9,222 nucleotides of DNA from NCBI GenBank assembly GCA_013361595.1, contig JABFXT010000805.1, forward strand, positions 1-9,222. The letters are read 5' to 3'. The notes below the pieces were generated by a model. That model saw only the letters and a program-made list of their open reading frames with translations, was not told where the DNA came from and made no database searches. The translations under genes were made by a program, and so were the position numbers. Of this stretch, positions 1-6,424 are shown in pieces. Source of the DNA: Nocardia sp. GTDB lineage: Bacteria; Actinomycetota; Actinomycetes; Mycobacteriales; Mycobacteriaceae. The number at the start of each line of letters is the position of its first letter. Positions within the stretch are counted from its first letter, which is position 1.

Positions 1-181
1 GCAGTTTCGCGCAACGCTGTGCGAGCTCCTGCAGCAGAACGGTTTTCCCGCTGCCGGGCGGCCCCACCGCCACCACGACCGGCAGTGATCGGCTCCGGCC
101 CTCGGGCCGCTGGACCAGCTGTTCGATCAACACCCCGGTGATCGATTCCAGCCCATGCAATTTCGGGCCGTCTACAGGCAT
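1..181 (-). CDS. P-loop NTPase, N-terminal part (runs off the left edge)
   Basis: Only about the first 60 residues are inside the window. From the ATG at 181 the protein starts MPVDGPKLHGLESITGVLIE. It has a hydrophobic strand (LPVVVAVG) leading into a canonical Walker A motif, GPPGSGKT, at about residues 40-47, followed by the helix VLLQELAQRC. This is the nucleotide-binding entry of an AAA/STAND-type or LuxR-associated ATPase. The Walker B and any output domain lie outside the window, so the family cannot be fixed. The start at 181 is preferred because GGGAGGGG lies about 2-5 bases upstream. In-frame alternatives are an ATG at 214 and a GTG at 229, which would add an acidic PEIDMPDIDTD-like leader. 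The frame is open back to a TAG near 308. Function is unknown beyond ATP/GTP binding. Confidence 0.75.
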   Translation of the reverse strand, partial: MPVDGPKLHGLESITGVLIEQLVQRPEGRSRSLPVVVAVGPPGSGKTVLLQELAQRCAKL

Positions 182-496
182 CGCCCCTCCCGGATCGGTA
201 TCGATATCCGGCATATCGATTTCCGGCACCTCGTGGACGCCCCGGCCACCCCGGCCTGAGCTGGGCGAACCGGTCGAAGATATCGATCGGTACAGCCATC
301 CTATGCGTACCTACGCCGTTGCCGCGGCCGTGCGCGAAAACCGGCCGATATCAAAGTTATTGCGGCTGCGGGGCCCGCGTCCCGGCAATTGCGGCACGGC
401 CGGTCCGGCTCACGAAAAGGCGAAATGTGAAATGGTGGCGTGCGTATTTGTCCGTTCGATATCGCCGGGCAGGGAGACCGGTCCCGGGACGGATCG
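182..496. other. Intergenic stretch with no convincing gene
   Basis: This lies between the start of the left-edge ATPase and the end of the small secreted-peptide gene, both on the minus strand. The long open frames here look like shadows of high-GC DNA: they are arginine-rich and have no ribosome site or recognisable motif. On the minus strand, TAACTT at 359-354 could be a -10 box for the ATPase gene, but no good -35 accompanies it. GGGA (472-475) and TCCC (482-485) could form a short hairpin downstream of the secreted-peptide gene, but it has only four base pairs and no T-run. GATATC hexamers occur at 203, 279, 347 and 458, with a fifth at 507 just inside the neighbouring gene. The 182-229 part is coding if the ATPase uses an earlier start. 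Confidence 0.4.
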
Positions 497-718
497 TCAG
501 CGCCCCGATATCGAGGCCGACAACGACGAGAGCCAGCAGAGCGGACTCGGGGGGTACTGCATGGTGCACACGAGGCCGACCGGTCCGGGCGCCTCCTGCT
601 GTTCGACGGCCGGCTGGGGCCGTGGCTCGAGCGGGAGGCCCGACGAGGTGGCGGCGGTGGCGGCGGGGACGGTCAGCAGGGCCGCCACGAGCAGACCTGC
701 TCGGAGAACACGACGCAT
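497..718 (-). CDS. Small putative secreted peptide (73 aa), unknown function
   Basis: The product has a textbook Sec signal peptide. The basic start MRRVLR is followed by the hydrophobic core AGLLVAALLTVPAA, and an A-T-A motif at residues 20-22 suggests cleavage near residue 22-23. The remaining roughly 50 residues are proline-rich (LPLEPRPQPAVEQQEAPGP) and end in a segment with two cysteines (C51 and C61) that could form a disulfide. The ATG at 718 is chosen because GGAAGGAA sits 6 bases upstream. A GTG two codons earlier (724) lies inside that ribosome-site region and is less likely. The gene diverges from the DUF1697 gene. The C-terminal 25 residues look less natural than the start, and a run of six G on the plus strand (549-554) could mark a frameshift. 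I do not recognise the family. Confidence 0.55.
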   Translation of the reverse strand: MRRVLRAGLLVAALLTVPAATAATSSGLPLEPRPQPAVEQQEAPGPVGLVCTMQYPPSPLCWLSSLSASISGR

Positions 719-739
719 GATCACTTCCTTCCGATCGGC

Positions 740-757
740 CGATGCCGATCAGCATCG
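740..757. promoter_or_regulatory. Short inverted repeat upstream of the secreted-peptide gene
   Basis: CGATGC (740-745) and GCATCG (752-757) form a 6-bp inverted repeat with a 6-base spacer. A second overlapping repeat is GATCGGC (733-739) with GCCGATC (744-750). They lie 15-39 bases upstream of the ATG at 718. A possible minus-strand -10 box, TAGCGT (763-758), sits just upstream, so the repeat would fall near the transcription start or in the leader. It could be an operator or an mRNA hairpin. Short palindromes are frequent in GC-rich DNA, so confidence is low. Confidence 0.25.
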
Positions 758-866
758 ACGCTAGTGACGTTCGCGTGCGCGGAACAGCCCCGAATTACCC
801 TGCCCATTGTTCTTCCGGGGGAGCGGGCCGGCCGTCGGTGTCGGAATGCCGGGGTACGGTCGCTCC

Positions 867-1415
867 ATGACCATGTACGCCGCGCTGCTGCGGGGGATCA
901 TGCCCAGCAATCCGAATATGAGCAACGAGAAACTGCGCGGCGTGTTCACCGGGCTCGGATTCGAGTCGGTGGCCTCGGTGCTGTCCAGCGGCAATATCGT
1001 CTTCGCCGCCGCGGATACCGGCAACGCCGAACTCGAGGATCGTATCCAGGAGGCGCTGAACGCCGAACTCGGTATTCCGGGCGGCACGATCATCCGCAGC
1101 GAATCCGAGCTGCGGGAACTGCTCGATCGCGATCCCTTCGCCGGTTACACCCACGGCCGCGACACCTACCTGACCGCGACTTTCTTCAAGCGGACCGGCG
1201 AGGCCCCGCCCGTCGCGCCGGCCGACGGTGACCCGCTCACCACGGTCATCGGTTACGACGACCCGGCCCGGGTCTTCCTCGCGGTCGTCGACAACAGCAC
1301 GCCGAAGACACCGAATTTCATGGCCTGGCTCGAGCGTGCCTACGGCAAGGACATCACGACCCGCACCTGGCTCACGGTGCAGCGGGTCGTGAAGAAGATC
1401 GACGCGGTGAAGTAG
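867..1415 (+). CDS. DUF1697 family protein (182 aa)
   Basis: The N-terminus MTMYAALLRGI matches the DUF1697 hallmark (YVALLRGIN), followed by KLRGVFTGLGFESV and the conserved SSGNIVF segment at about residues 45-51. The length of about 180 residues is normal for the family. The 'INVGG' loop is replaced by IMPSNPNMSN, which I take to be a variant form of the family. The C-terminus has the family pattern of a lysine-rich region around TPKTPNFMAWLERAYGKDITTRTWLTVQRV. The biochemical role of DUF1697 proteins is not established, and none is proposed. ATG 867 is chosen because homologous sequence begins there. The upstream open frame to 807 adds residues unlike the family, and the ribosome site is weak for either start. 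The gene converges with the acyltransferase gene, with only 9 bases between the stop codons. Confidence 0.85.
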   Translation: MTMYAALLRGIMPSNPNMSNEKLRGVFTGLGFESVASVLSSGNIVFAAADTGNAELEDRIQEALNAELGIPGGTIIRSESELRELLDRDPFAGYTHGRDTYLTATFFKRTGEAPPVAPADGDPLTTVIGYDDPARVFLAVVDNSTPKTPNFMAWLERAYGKDITTRTWLTVQRVVKKIDAVK

Positions 1416-1424
1416 GCGGCGCGC

Positions 1425-2174
1425 TCAGGCCTCCTGGGCGACGCCGTTCTTCTTCCGCGCGATATCGGCCAGCGCCGCCTCGCGGGCCGCGCGCTCGGCG
1501 GCCCCGGCTTCCCAGGTCGATTTCCGGTTCTTCACCACCCGGGCCGGTGCGCCGACCGCGATGCTGTAATCCGGGATCTCGCCCTTGACCACCGCGTGCG
1601 CGCCGAGTACACAACCACGACCGACCCGGGTCTCGCGCAGAACCGTGACCTTGGCCGCGATCCAGGTATCGGGGCCGATGCGGACCGGGCTCTTCACGAT
1701 GCCCTGATCCTTGATGGGCAGGGTGATGTCGTCCATCCGGTGGTCGAAGTCGGTGATGTAGCACCAATCGGCGACCAGGGTGGATTCGCCGATCTCGATA
1801 TCGAGGTAGGTGTTGACCACATTGTCCTTGCCGAACACCACCTTGTCACCGATCCGCAGCGAGCCCTCGTGGCAGCGGATGGCGTTTCCGTCCCCGATGT
1901 GGACCCAGCGCCCGATCTCGAGCCGGCCCAGTTCGGGGGTCGCGTGGATCTCCACATTCCGGCCCAGGAAGACCATGCCGCGCAGGATCACGTGCGGATT
2001 GGCGAGCCGGAATTTGAACAGCCGGTAGTAGCGGACCAGGTACCAGGGGGTGTAAGCACGATTGGCCAGCACCCAGCGCAGCGAATCGAGGGTGAGGAAC
2101 CGGGCCTGTCGCCGGTCGCGCCGCCGGGAGCCCTGCCAACGTGTGCGCAACGGTGCGCCCCACATGCTCGTCAC
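1425..2174 (-). CDS. Left-handed beta-helix acyltransferase, Rv3034c-like (MGLP cluster)
   Basis: This is a 249-residue hexapeptide-repeat O-acyltransferase. A basic N-terminal helical part (residues 1-60, TRWQGSRRRDRRQAR then WYLVRYYRLFKFRL) precedes the beta-helix. Imperfect [LIV]-G-x4 repeats run from about residue 64 to 212, for example LEIGRWVHIGDGNAI, LRIGDKVVFG, VRIGPDTWIAAKVTV and VGRGCVLGAHAVV, and the domain closes with the typical SIAVGAPARVV. D142-F-D-H145 is the probable catalytic histidine site of acetyltransferases of this fold. A charged, alanine-rich helix ends the protein. In mycobacteria the homologue Rv3034c belongs to the MGLP locus and is proposed to add short acyl groups to the methylated glucan; that substrate is inferred here. 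The GTG at 2174 is used because GAGGAG lies 8 bases upstream. ATG 2165 would be 17 bases away. It diverges from the lipoprotein gene. Confidence 0.85.
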   Translation of the reverse strand: MTSMWGAPLRTRWQGSRRRDRRQARFLTLDSLRWVLANRAYTPWYLVRYYRLFKFRLANPHVILRGMVFLGRNVEIHATPELGRLEIGRWVHIGDGNAIRCHEGSLRIGDKVVFGKDNVVNTYLDIEIGESTLVADWCYITDFDHRMDDITLPIKDQGIVKSPVRIGPDTWIAAKVTVLRETRVGRGCVLGAHAVVKGEIPDYSIAVGAPARVVKNRKSTWEAGAAERAAREAALADIARKKNGVAQEA

Positions 2175-2314
2175 GAACGTGTCTCCTCGTATCCTGTGCT
2201 GCCCAGTACTGCCGAACAGCCTACTTTCGTGCTCGGGGGCCCCGGCCTATACCCTTCCGTTAATCTCACACACACGTGGGTCCGGGGAGACAGGACGACA
2301 GAGGAGACCAGCAG
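2175..2314. promoter_or_regulatory. Divergent promoter region, acyltransferase / beta-propeller lipoprotein
   Basis: This is a 140-bp gap between two divergent start codons, so it must hold both promoters if each gene has its own. Plus strand: TAATCT (2261-2266) is a fair -10 box and would give a leader of roughly 40 bases. TACCCT (2250-2255) is an alternative. Minus strand: TAGGCT (2223-2218) fits TAnnnT. None has a recognisable -35. Both genes have good ribosome sites, GAGGAG at 2301-2306 for the plus gene and its reverse complement just upstream of 2174 for the minus gene. The local sequence is more AT-rich around 2248-2275 than its surroundings. Confidence 0.35.
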
Positions 2315-3625
2315 GTGCGTATCGGCAGCGGCGTACGGACCGTGTCCTGGCTTGCGGCGGCGGTGGCCGCGATGGGGGTGCTCACCGCGTGCGGGACCGA
2401 TGTCGACGACATCACGGTCGGCCGGGGACTGGGCTGGCCGGCCCCCGGGCACGAGAGCCGCAACAGTGGCACCACCGCGGTGACCGGTTCGCGGGCGCTG
2501 AGTCTGCAGTGGTCCCGGCCGGTCGGCGGGCCGATCGCGCAGCCGCCCACGGTGGGCTCCGAGGGGCAGATCTTCGTCACCAGCCGCACGGACGCGGAAT
2601 GCGATATCTTCGCCTACCAGATGCGCACCGGACGGAAGCGCTTCTGTAATCCACTGGGCCCCAATGCCATCTATTCGCCCACCCTGCTCGACGGCGCCAA
2701 CAATGTGTATGTCGGTCTCGACAGCGGAATCGAATCGGATAATTTTCTCGGGCAGCCGCGGTGGCGGACGCCGGTGGCGGGAGTGCCGGTCGGTATGCAG
2801 TTCACCGGGGACGGCCATCTGCTGGTGATCACCCAGTCCGGCCAGGTCGATGTGCTGGAACGGCAGACCGGCAGGCGAATGGTCCCCACCCAGCAGTTGC
2901 TGCCGCAGCCCGATTTCCTGCAGTCACCGAATCTGGACTGGCCACCGGCCGGCGCCGGCCTCGACGACTGCCGTACCGGCGGCCCGGACTGCGCGGTCGC
3001 GACCGTGGCGGCGATGGATATCGACAGCGGTCGGATCTACGCGACGGTCCGCAAACCGGGCGAGACCAAGGCGGCCCTGGTGGCGCTGCGGTACGCGGAC
3101 GGCAAGGTCGAGCAGGAGTGGAGCCGGGAGATCCTCGCCGATGGCAGTGCCACCGATCCGGCGCTGTCCGCCGACGGTTCGACGCTCTACGTCGGCGACA
3201 ACAGCAAACGCCTGATCGCGGTGAACACGGCCGACGGCACGCCGAAGTGGGAGGCGCAGTTGGACTGGGAGCCGCGGCGCGGTATCTCGGTCTCCGACGA
3301 CGGCCTGATCATCCCGGCGGGTGACGACGGCTACCTGGTCGCCCTGCGGGACACCGGAACCAGCTTCGAAAGGGTCTGGGAGCGTAAAGATCTCGCGCTG
3401 CGCGGACTTCCGGTGCAGACCGCGGGCGGGACGGGTTACGTCACCGCCGCCATCGGCACGGGACTGAACCTGGTCACCTTCGATACACAGACCGGGGCCA
3501 CTCTCGACTCCGATGTCCTGCCCGGCGCGCAGGGCACGACCACCGGTACCGCGGTCGGTGCCGAGGGTGAGGTCGTGGTCGCCACCCGGATCGGCGAGAT
3601 CTTCGCCTTCGCCGAGAACGACTGA
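2315..3625 (+). CDS. PQQ-like beta-propeller lipoprotein, Rv3035-like (436 aa)
   Basis: The signal peptide is a lipoprotein type: VRIGSGVRTVSW, a hydrophobic core LAAAVAAMGV, then the lipobox L23-T24-A25-C26, so the mature protein should be anchored by a lipidated Cys26 on the outer face of the membrane. The rest shows repeated four-stranded blade patterns of the PQQ/BamB-like fold, such as GQIFVTSRTDAECDIFAYQ, STLYVGDNSKRLIAVNTADG with PKWE, and GLIIPAGDDGYLVAL. Paired cysteines (96/111 and 219/226) suggest disulfides, which fits an extracytoplasmic location. The GTG at 2315 has GAGGAG 8 bases upstream, and the signal peptide begins there. An upstream GTG at 2276 would put 13 charged residues before it. 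Function is unknown: the fold suggests protein or ligand binding, not catalysis. The gene sits beside glucan-synthesis genes but acts in a different compartment, so a direct role in that pathway is unproven. It converges with the GT4 gene, 10 bases between stops. Confidence 0.85.
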   Translation: MRIGSGVRTVSWLAAAVAAMGVLTACGTDVDDITVGRGLGWPAPGHESRNSGTTAVTGSRALSLQWSRPVGGPIAQPPTVGSEGQIFVTSRTDAECDIFAYQMRTGRKRFCNPLGPNAIYSPTLLDGANNVYVGLDSGIESDNFLGQPRWRTPVAGVPVGMQFTGDGHLLVITQSGQVDVLERQTGRRMVPTQQLLPQPDFLQSPNLDWPPAGAGLDDCRTGGPDCAVATVAAMDIDSGRIYATVRKPGETKAALVALRYADGKVEQEWSREILADGSATDPALSADGSTLYVGDNSKRLIAVNTADGTPKWEAQLDWEPRRGISVSDDGLIIPAGDDGYLVALRDTGTSFERVWERKDLALRGLPVQTAGGTGYVTAAIGTGLNLVTFDTQTGATLDSDVLPGAQGTTTGTAVGAEGEVVVATRIGEIFAFAEND

Positions 3626-3635
3626 CGGCAGCGGA

Positions 3636-4889
3636 CTACTTCGGGTCTCGCTCCGGCAGCGGGCGTTCCACGATCACCGGACGGCCCAGCGGGTTACGGA
3701 CCCGCCGTTTCGCGTCCGAGTAGATCCCCGCGGTCTCGGCCGCCACCACATCCCAGGCGAAATCGGCGGTCAGGCGTTCCCGCGCGGCGAACGCGCGGTC
3801 CTGGGCCGCGGCGGGATCGTCGAGTACCGAGATCACCGCGTCCACCAGTCCGTGCACATCGGCGGGTTCGAACGAGGCCCCGGTGACCCCGTCGATCACG
3901 GCTTCGCCCAGGCCACCGGCCGTCGACGTGACCAGCGGCGTTCCGGCCGCGGCCGCCTCGAGCGCGACGATCCCGAACGGTTCGTAGCGGCTCGGCAGTA
4001 CGATCGCGTCGGCGCCGTGCAGCCAGCCGAGCAGTTCGGCGTGGTCGAGCTGTCCCGCGAAATGCACCGCCCGGGCCACCCGGTGCGTCCGGGTACGTTC
4101 GCGCAGCCATTCGAACTGGGTGCCGACTCCGGCCACGGTGAGCACGGTGCCGGGATGGGCCCGGCGGATACGGGGCAGCGCCGCGATCGCGTCCTGTACG
4201 CCCTTCTCGTATTCGAGCCGTCCGACGTAGAGCAGGCGCGGCGGGCCGCTGCGCGGCGAGCGGGTGCGGAATGTCCACGCGCCCACATCTATTCCGTTCC
4301 GGATCACGTGCACGGGTACCCGGTCGGGCCGGTACAGCCGTTCGACCTCGTCCTTCATCGACGTGGAACAGGTGATCAGCGCATCCGATTCGTTGGCCAG
4401 CCACCATTCCACCGAATGCACCTGCCGGTTGACCCGGCCCGCGACCCAGCCGCTGTGCCGGCCGGCCTCGGTGGCGTGGATCGTCGACACCAGGGGTACG
4501 TCGTAGTACTCGGCCAGCGCGATCGCGGGGTGGGCCACCAGCCAGTCGTGCGCGTGCACCACATCGGGGGTCCAGCCCTCGCCGATACCCGGTTTGTCCA
4601 GGGCGATTCCGGCGCGCACCATCGCATGCCCCATGGCCAGGGTCCAGGCGAGCATATCCTCGCCGAAATCGAAGATCGGCGGATCCTCGGCGACCGCCAC
4701 CACCAGGACCCCTTCGGCGACGAACGAATGGGTGGGGTGGGTGGCCGGACTGGTTCCGGTGGGCCGCCGGGCCAGTACCACTACCTCGTGACCGGCCGCG
4801 GCCAGTGATGTCGCCAGGTGGTGGACATGCCTGCCCAGCCCGCCGACGACCACCGGTGGGTACTCCCACGACACCATCAAGATTTTCAT
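3636..4889 (-). CDS. GT4 alpha-1,4-glucosyltransferase, Rv3032-like (MGLP/glucan elongation)
   Basis: This is a 417-residue GT-B fold retaining glycosyltransferase. The N-terminal domain starts MKILMVSWEYPPVVVGGLGR, the glycogen-synthase-like glycine loop that contacts the nucleotide sugar, followed by DVVHAHDW (109-116) and HATEAGR (138-144). The C-terminal domain carries YVGRLEYEKG (221-230, with R224 and K229 as the diphosphate-binding pair) and the EX7E motif E303-PFGIVAL-E311, then TAGGLGEAV. The length matches the mycobacterial homologue Rv3032 (about 414 aa), reported to elongate the alpha-1,4-glucan of methylglucose lipopolysaccharide and to contribute to glycogen. UDP- or ADP-glucose is the expected donor. 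It is the last gene of the operon. Its ATG overlaps the GH57 stop in an ATGA, with GAAGGA upstream, so translation is probably coupled. A GlgA/GlgM-type glycogen synthase is the closest alternative. Confidence 0.9.
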   Translation of the reverse strand: MKILMVSWEYPPVVVGGLGRHVHHLATSLAAAGHEVVVLARRPTGTSPATHPTHSFVAEGVLVVAVAEDPPIFDFGEDMLAWTLAMGHAMVRAGIALDKPGIGEGWTPDVVHAHDWLVAHPAIALAEYYDVPLVSTIHATEAGRHSGWVAGRVNRQVHSVEWWLANESDALITCSTSMKDEVERLYRPDRVPVHVIRNGIDVGAWTFRTRSPRSGPPRLLYVGRLEYEKGVQDAIAALPRIRRAHPGTVLTVAGVGTQFEWLRERTRTHRVARAVHFAGQLDHAELLGWLHGADAIVLPSRYEPFGIVALEAAAAGTPLVTSTAGGLGEAVIDGVTGASFEPADVHGLVDAVISVLDDPAAAQDRAFAARERLTADFAWDVVAAETAGIYSDAKRRVRNPLGRPVIVERPLPERDPK

Positions 4890-6424
4890 CGCGGTCCTTC
4901 TGCAGGGGTGGCGCGTAGCCTACGCGCGTCCAGGGCCGGGAACACTCCGTCGGCCACCGCCCATCCTGCCGCCAGATCGCGTGCTCTGCCGAGTTGGCCC
5001 GCTTCGACCGCCCCGGCGATCTCGCGGACCGCGTGCGCGTGCTGATGGGCGCGGTCGCGGGCGTAACCGGCCGCGGAGTCCTTGCTGACCATGAACGCCC
5101 AGTCGCTCGACACCGCCAGGATCGCTTCACGCAGCAGTTGGTCGGCCACCGGATCGCGGCCGGTCGGTGCGCCGGCGCGCATCTTGTCCGCGGTGTCCAG
5201 CGCCAGCCGGACGATCTCGGAATTCAGCTCCACCAGATCGCTGACCTGGTCACCGGCCCAGACCCGCCAGTCCTTACCCGACCCCCACGACGAATCGGCG
5301 AGCGGCACCGGCGCGCCGACGAAACCGCGGTCGCGTGCGTCGGCGAGGGTGCCCACGGTGATCCCGGCTTCCGGCAGTGCCCGCAGCACCTGCGCCAGCC
5401 ACTGCGGTCCCTCGTGCCACCAGTGTCCGTACAGTTCGGTGTCGAACGCGGCGACGACGAGCGCCGGGCGCCCGATCCGCTCGGATTCGCCGATCAGCCG
5501 TTCCCGCACCGTCTGTACGAAATCGTCGACATCGCGGCCGATCTGCGCCGCGGCGAGACCGGGATCGTAGGGGGCTTTGTCCGGCCCGGCCACGGTCTTA
5601 CCGGTGACCCGGGCGGGTTTGAGGCCGGTGGCGTGGTCGTAGTGGTGGAAGTCCCGGTACGCGGCGTTGCCCGGGTAGCCCGATTTCGGTGACCACACCC
5701 GATAGCTGACCGTGAGATCACGGCCGAACGCCAGTACCGGCGAATCGTGTACGGGGCGGCCGAGGGTCGTATCGCCCCGTAGCGCGGGCCCGTCGACCAT
5801 GAAATGCGTCACACCGGCGTCCGCGTAACCCTGTTCCATTCCGGGAGTGAACCCACATTCCGGGGCCCAGATCCCGGCCGGGGTGTGTCCCCAGCGCAGG
5901 CGGGCGTCGGTGAGTCCCTCGCGGAGCTGGAACTCGCGCAGCCGGTCGTCGAGCAGCGGTTGGAACGGATGGGCCAGCGGGCCGCCGAGGAGTTCGATGA
6001 CATCGCCGTCGAGCAGTTGCCGCCACACCGGTGCGGCGCCGTGCCGCCAGTTCTGTTCGAATTCGGCCAGCGCGGCGGCCGCCAGCCGGTGTTCGTGCGC
6101 GCCGAGCGCGCGGTTTCCGGATTTGGCCGCCTCATCGGCCCGCAACTGCCAGTTGCCCAGCCAGTGGTGCATTCCCGCGAGGCAGTGCGGATCGTCGAGC
6201 TGGGCGGCCAGGACCGGGGTGATCCCGAGCGTCAGCAGATGGGAACGTCCCTCGGCCGCCAGGGTGCGCAGTACTTCGACGACCGGTAGATACGACGCGG
6301 CCCAGGACTGGTAGAGCCATTCCTCGCCGACCGGCCACCGGCCGTGATGGGCGAGCCAGGGCAGGTGGGAGTGCAGGACCAGCGTGAACTGCCCGGGTAC
6401 CTCGTGAGTCTGCTTGCCGCTCAA
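4886..6424 (-). CDS. GH57 1,4-alpha-glucan branching enzyme, Rv3031-like
   Basis: This is a 512-residue glycoside hydrolase family 57 protein. The family's first motif is HSHLPWLAHHGRWP (18-31). The catalytic nucleophile is expected at E189 in GIWAPECGF, and the acid/base aspartate at D328 in AFDTELYGHWWHEG. A conserved arginine/lysine-rich helical C-terminal domain (about 400-500, with SSDWAFMVSKDSAAGYARDR) is typical of the branching-enzyme subgroup. Mycobacterial Rv3031 is of similar size and sits in the same operon, where it is thought to branch or remodel the MGLP glucan. The start is a TTG at 6424 that overlaps the methyltransferase stop (TTGA). No ATG or GTG lies between it and the conserved region, so the rare start is supported. 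Both ends overlap neighbours by 4 bases, implying translational coupling. All expected catalytic residues are present. Confidence 0.9.
   Translation of the reverse strand: MSGKQTHEVPGQFTLVLHSHLPWLAHHGRWPVGEEWLYQSWAASYLPVVEVLRTLAAEGRSHLLTLGITPVLAAQLDDPHCLAGMHHWLGNWQLRADEAAKSGNRALGAHEHRLAAAALAEFEQNWRHGAAPVWRQLLDGDVIELLGGPLAHPFQPLLDDRLREFQLREGLTDARLRWGHTPAGIWAPECGFTPGMEQGYADAGVTHFMVDGPALRGDTTLGRPVHDSPVLAFGRDLTVSYRVWSPKSGYPGNAAYRDFHHYDHATGLKPARVTGKTVAGPDKAPYDPGLAAAQIGRDVDDFVQTVRERLIGESERIGRPALVVAAFDTELYGHWWHEGPQWLAQVLRALPEAGITVGTLADARDRGFVGAPVPLADSSWGSGKDWRVWAGDQVSDLVELNSEIVRLALDTADKMRAGAPTGRDPVADQLLREAILAVSSDWAFMVSKDSAAGYARDRAHQHAHAVREIAGAVEAGQLGRARDLAAGWAVADGVFPALDARRLRATPAEGPR

Noticed and set aside
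138..1231. Long overlapping open frames on both strands in the first 1.2 kb
   Set aside because: They are arginine/glycine/proline-rich and lack ribosome sites and domain motifs. They conflict with the DUF1697 gene and the signal-peptide gene.
3626..3635. Terminator between the convergent lipoprotein and GT4 genes
   Set aside because: The 10-base gap is too short and shows no hairpin. Any terminator would have to lie within coding sequence.
3513..4808. 431-codon plus-strand open frame opposite the GT4 gene
   Set aside because: It is a shadow frame. The minus strand has an intact GT-B enzyme with all motifs, and the plus frame has no recognisable domain.
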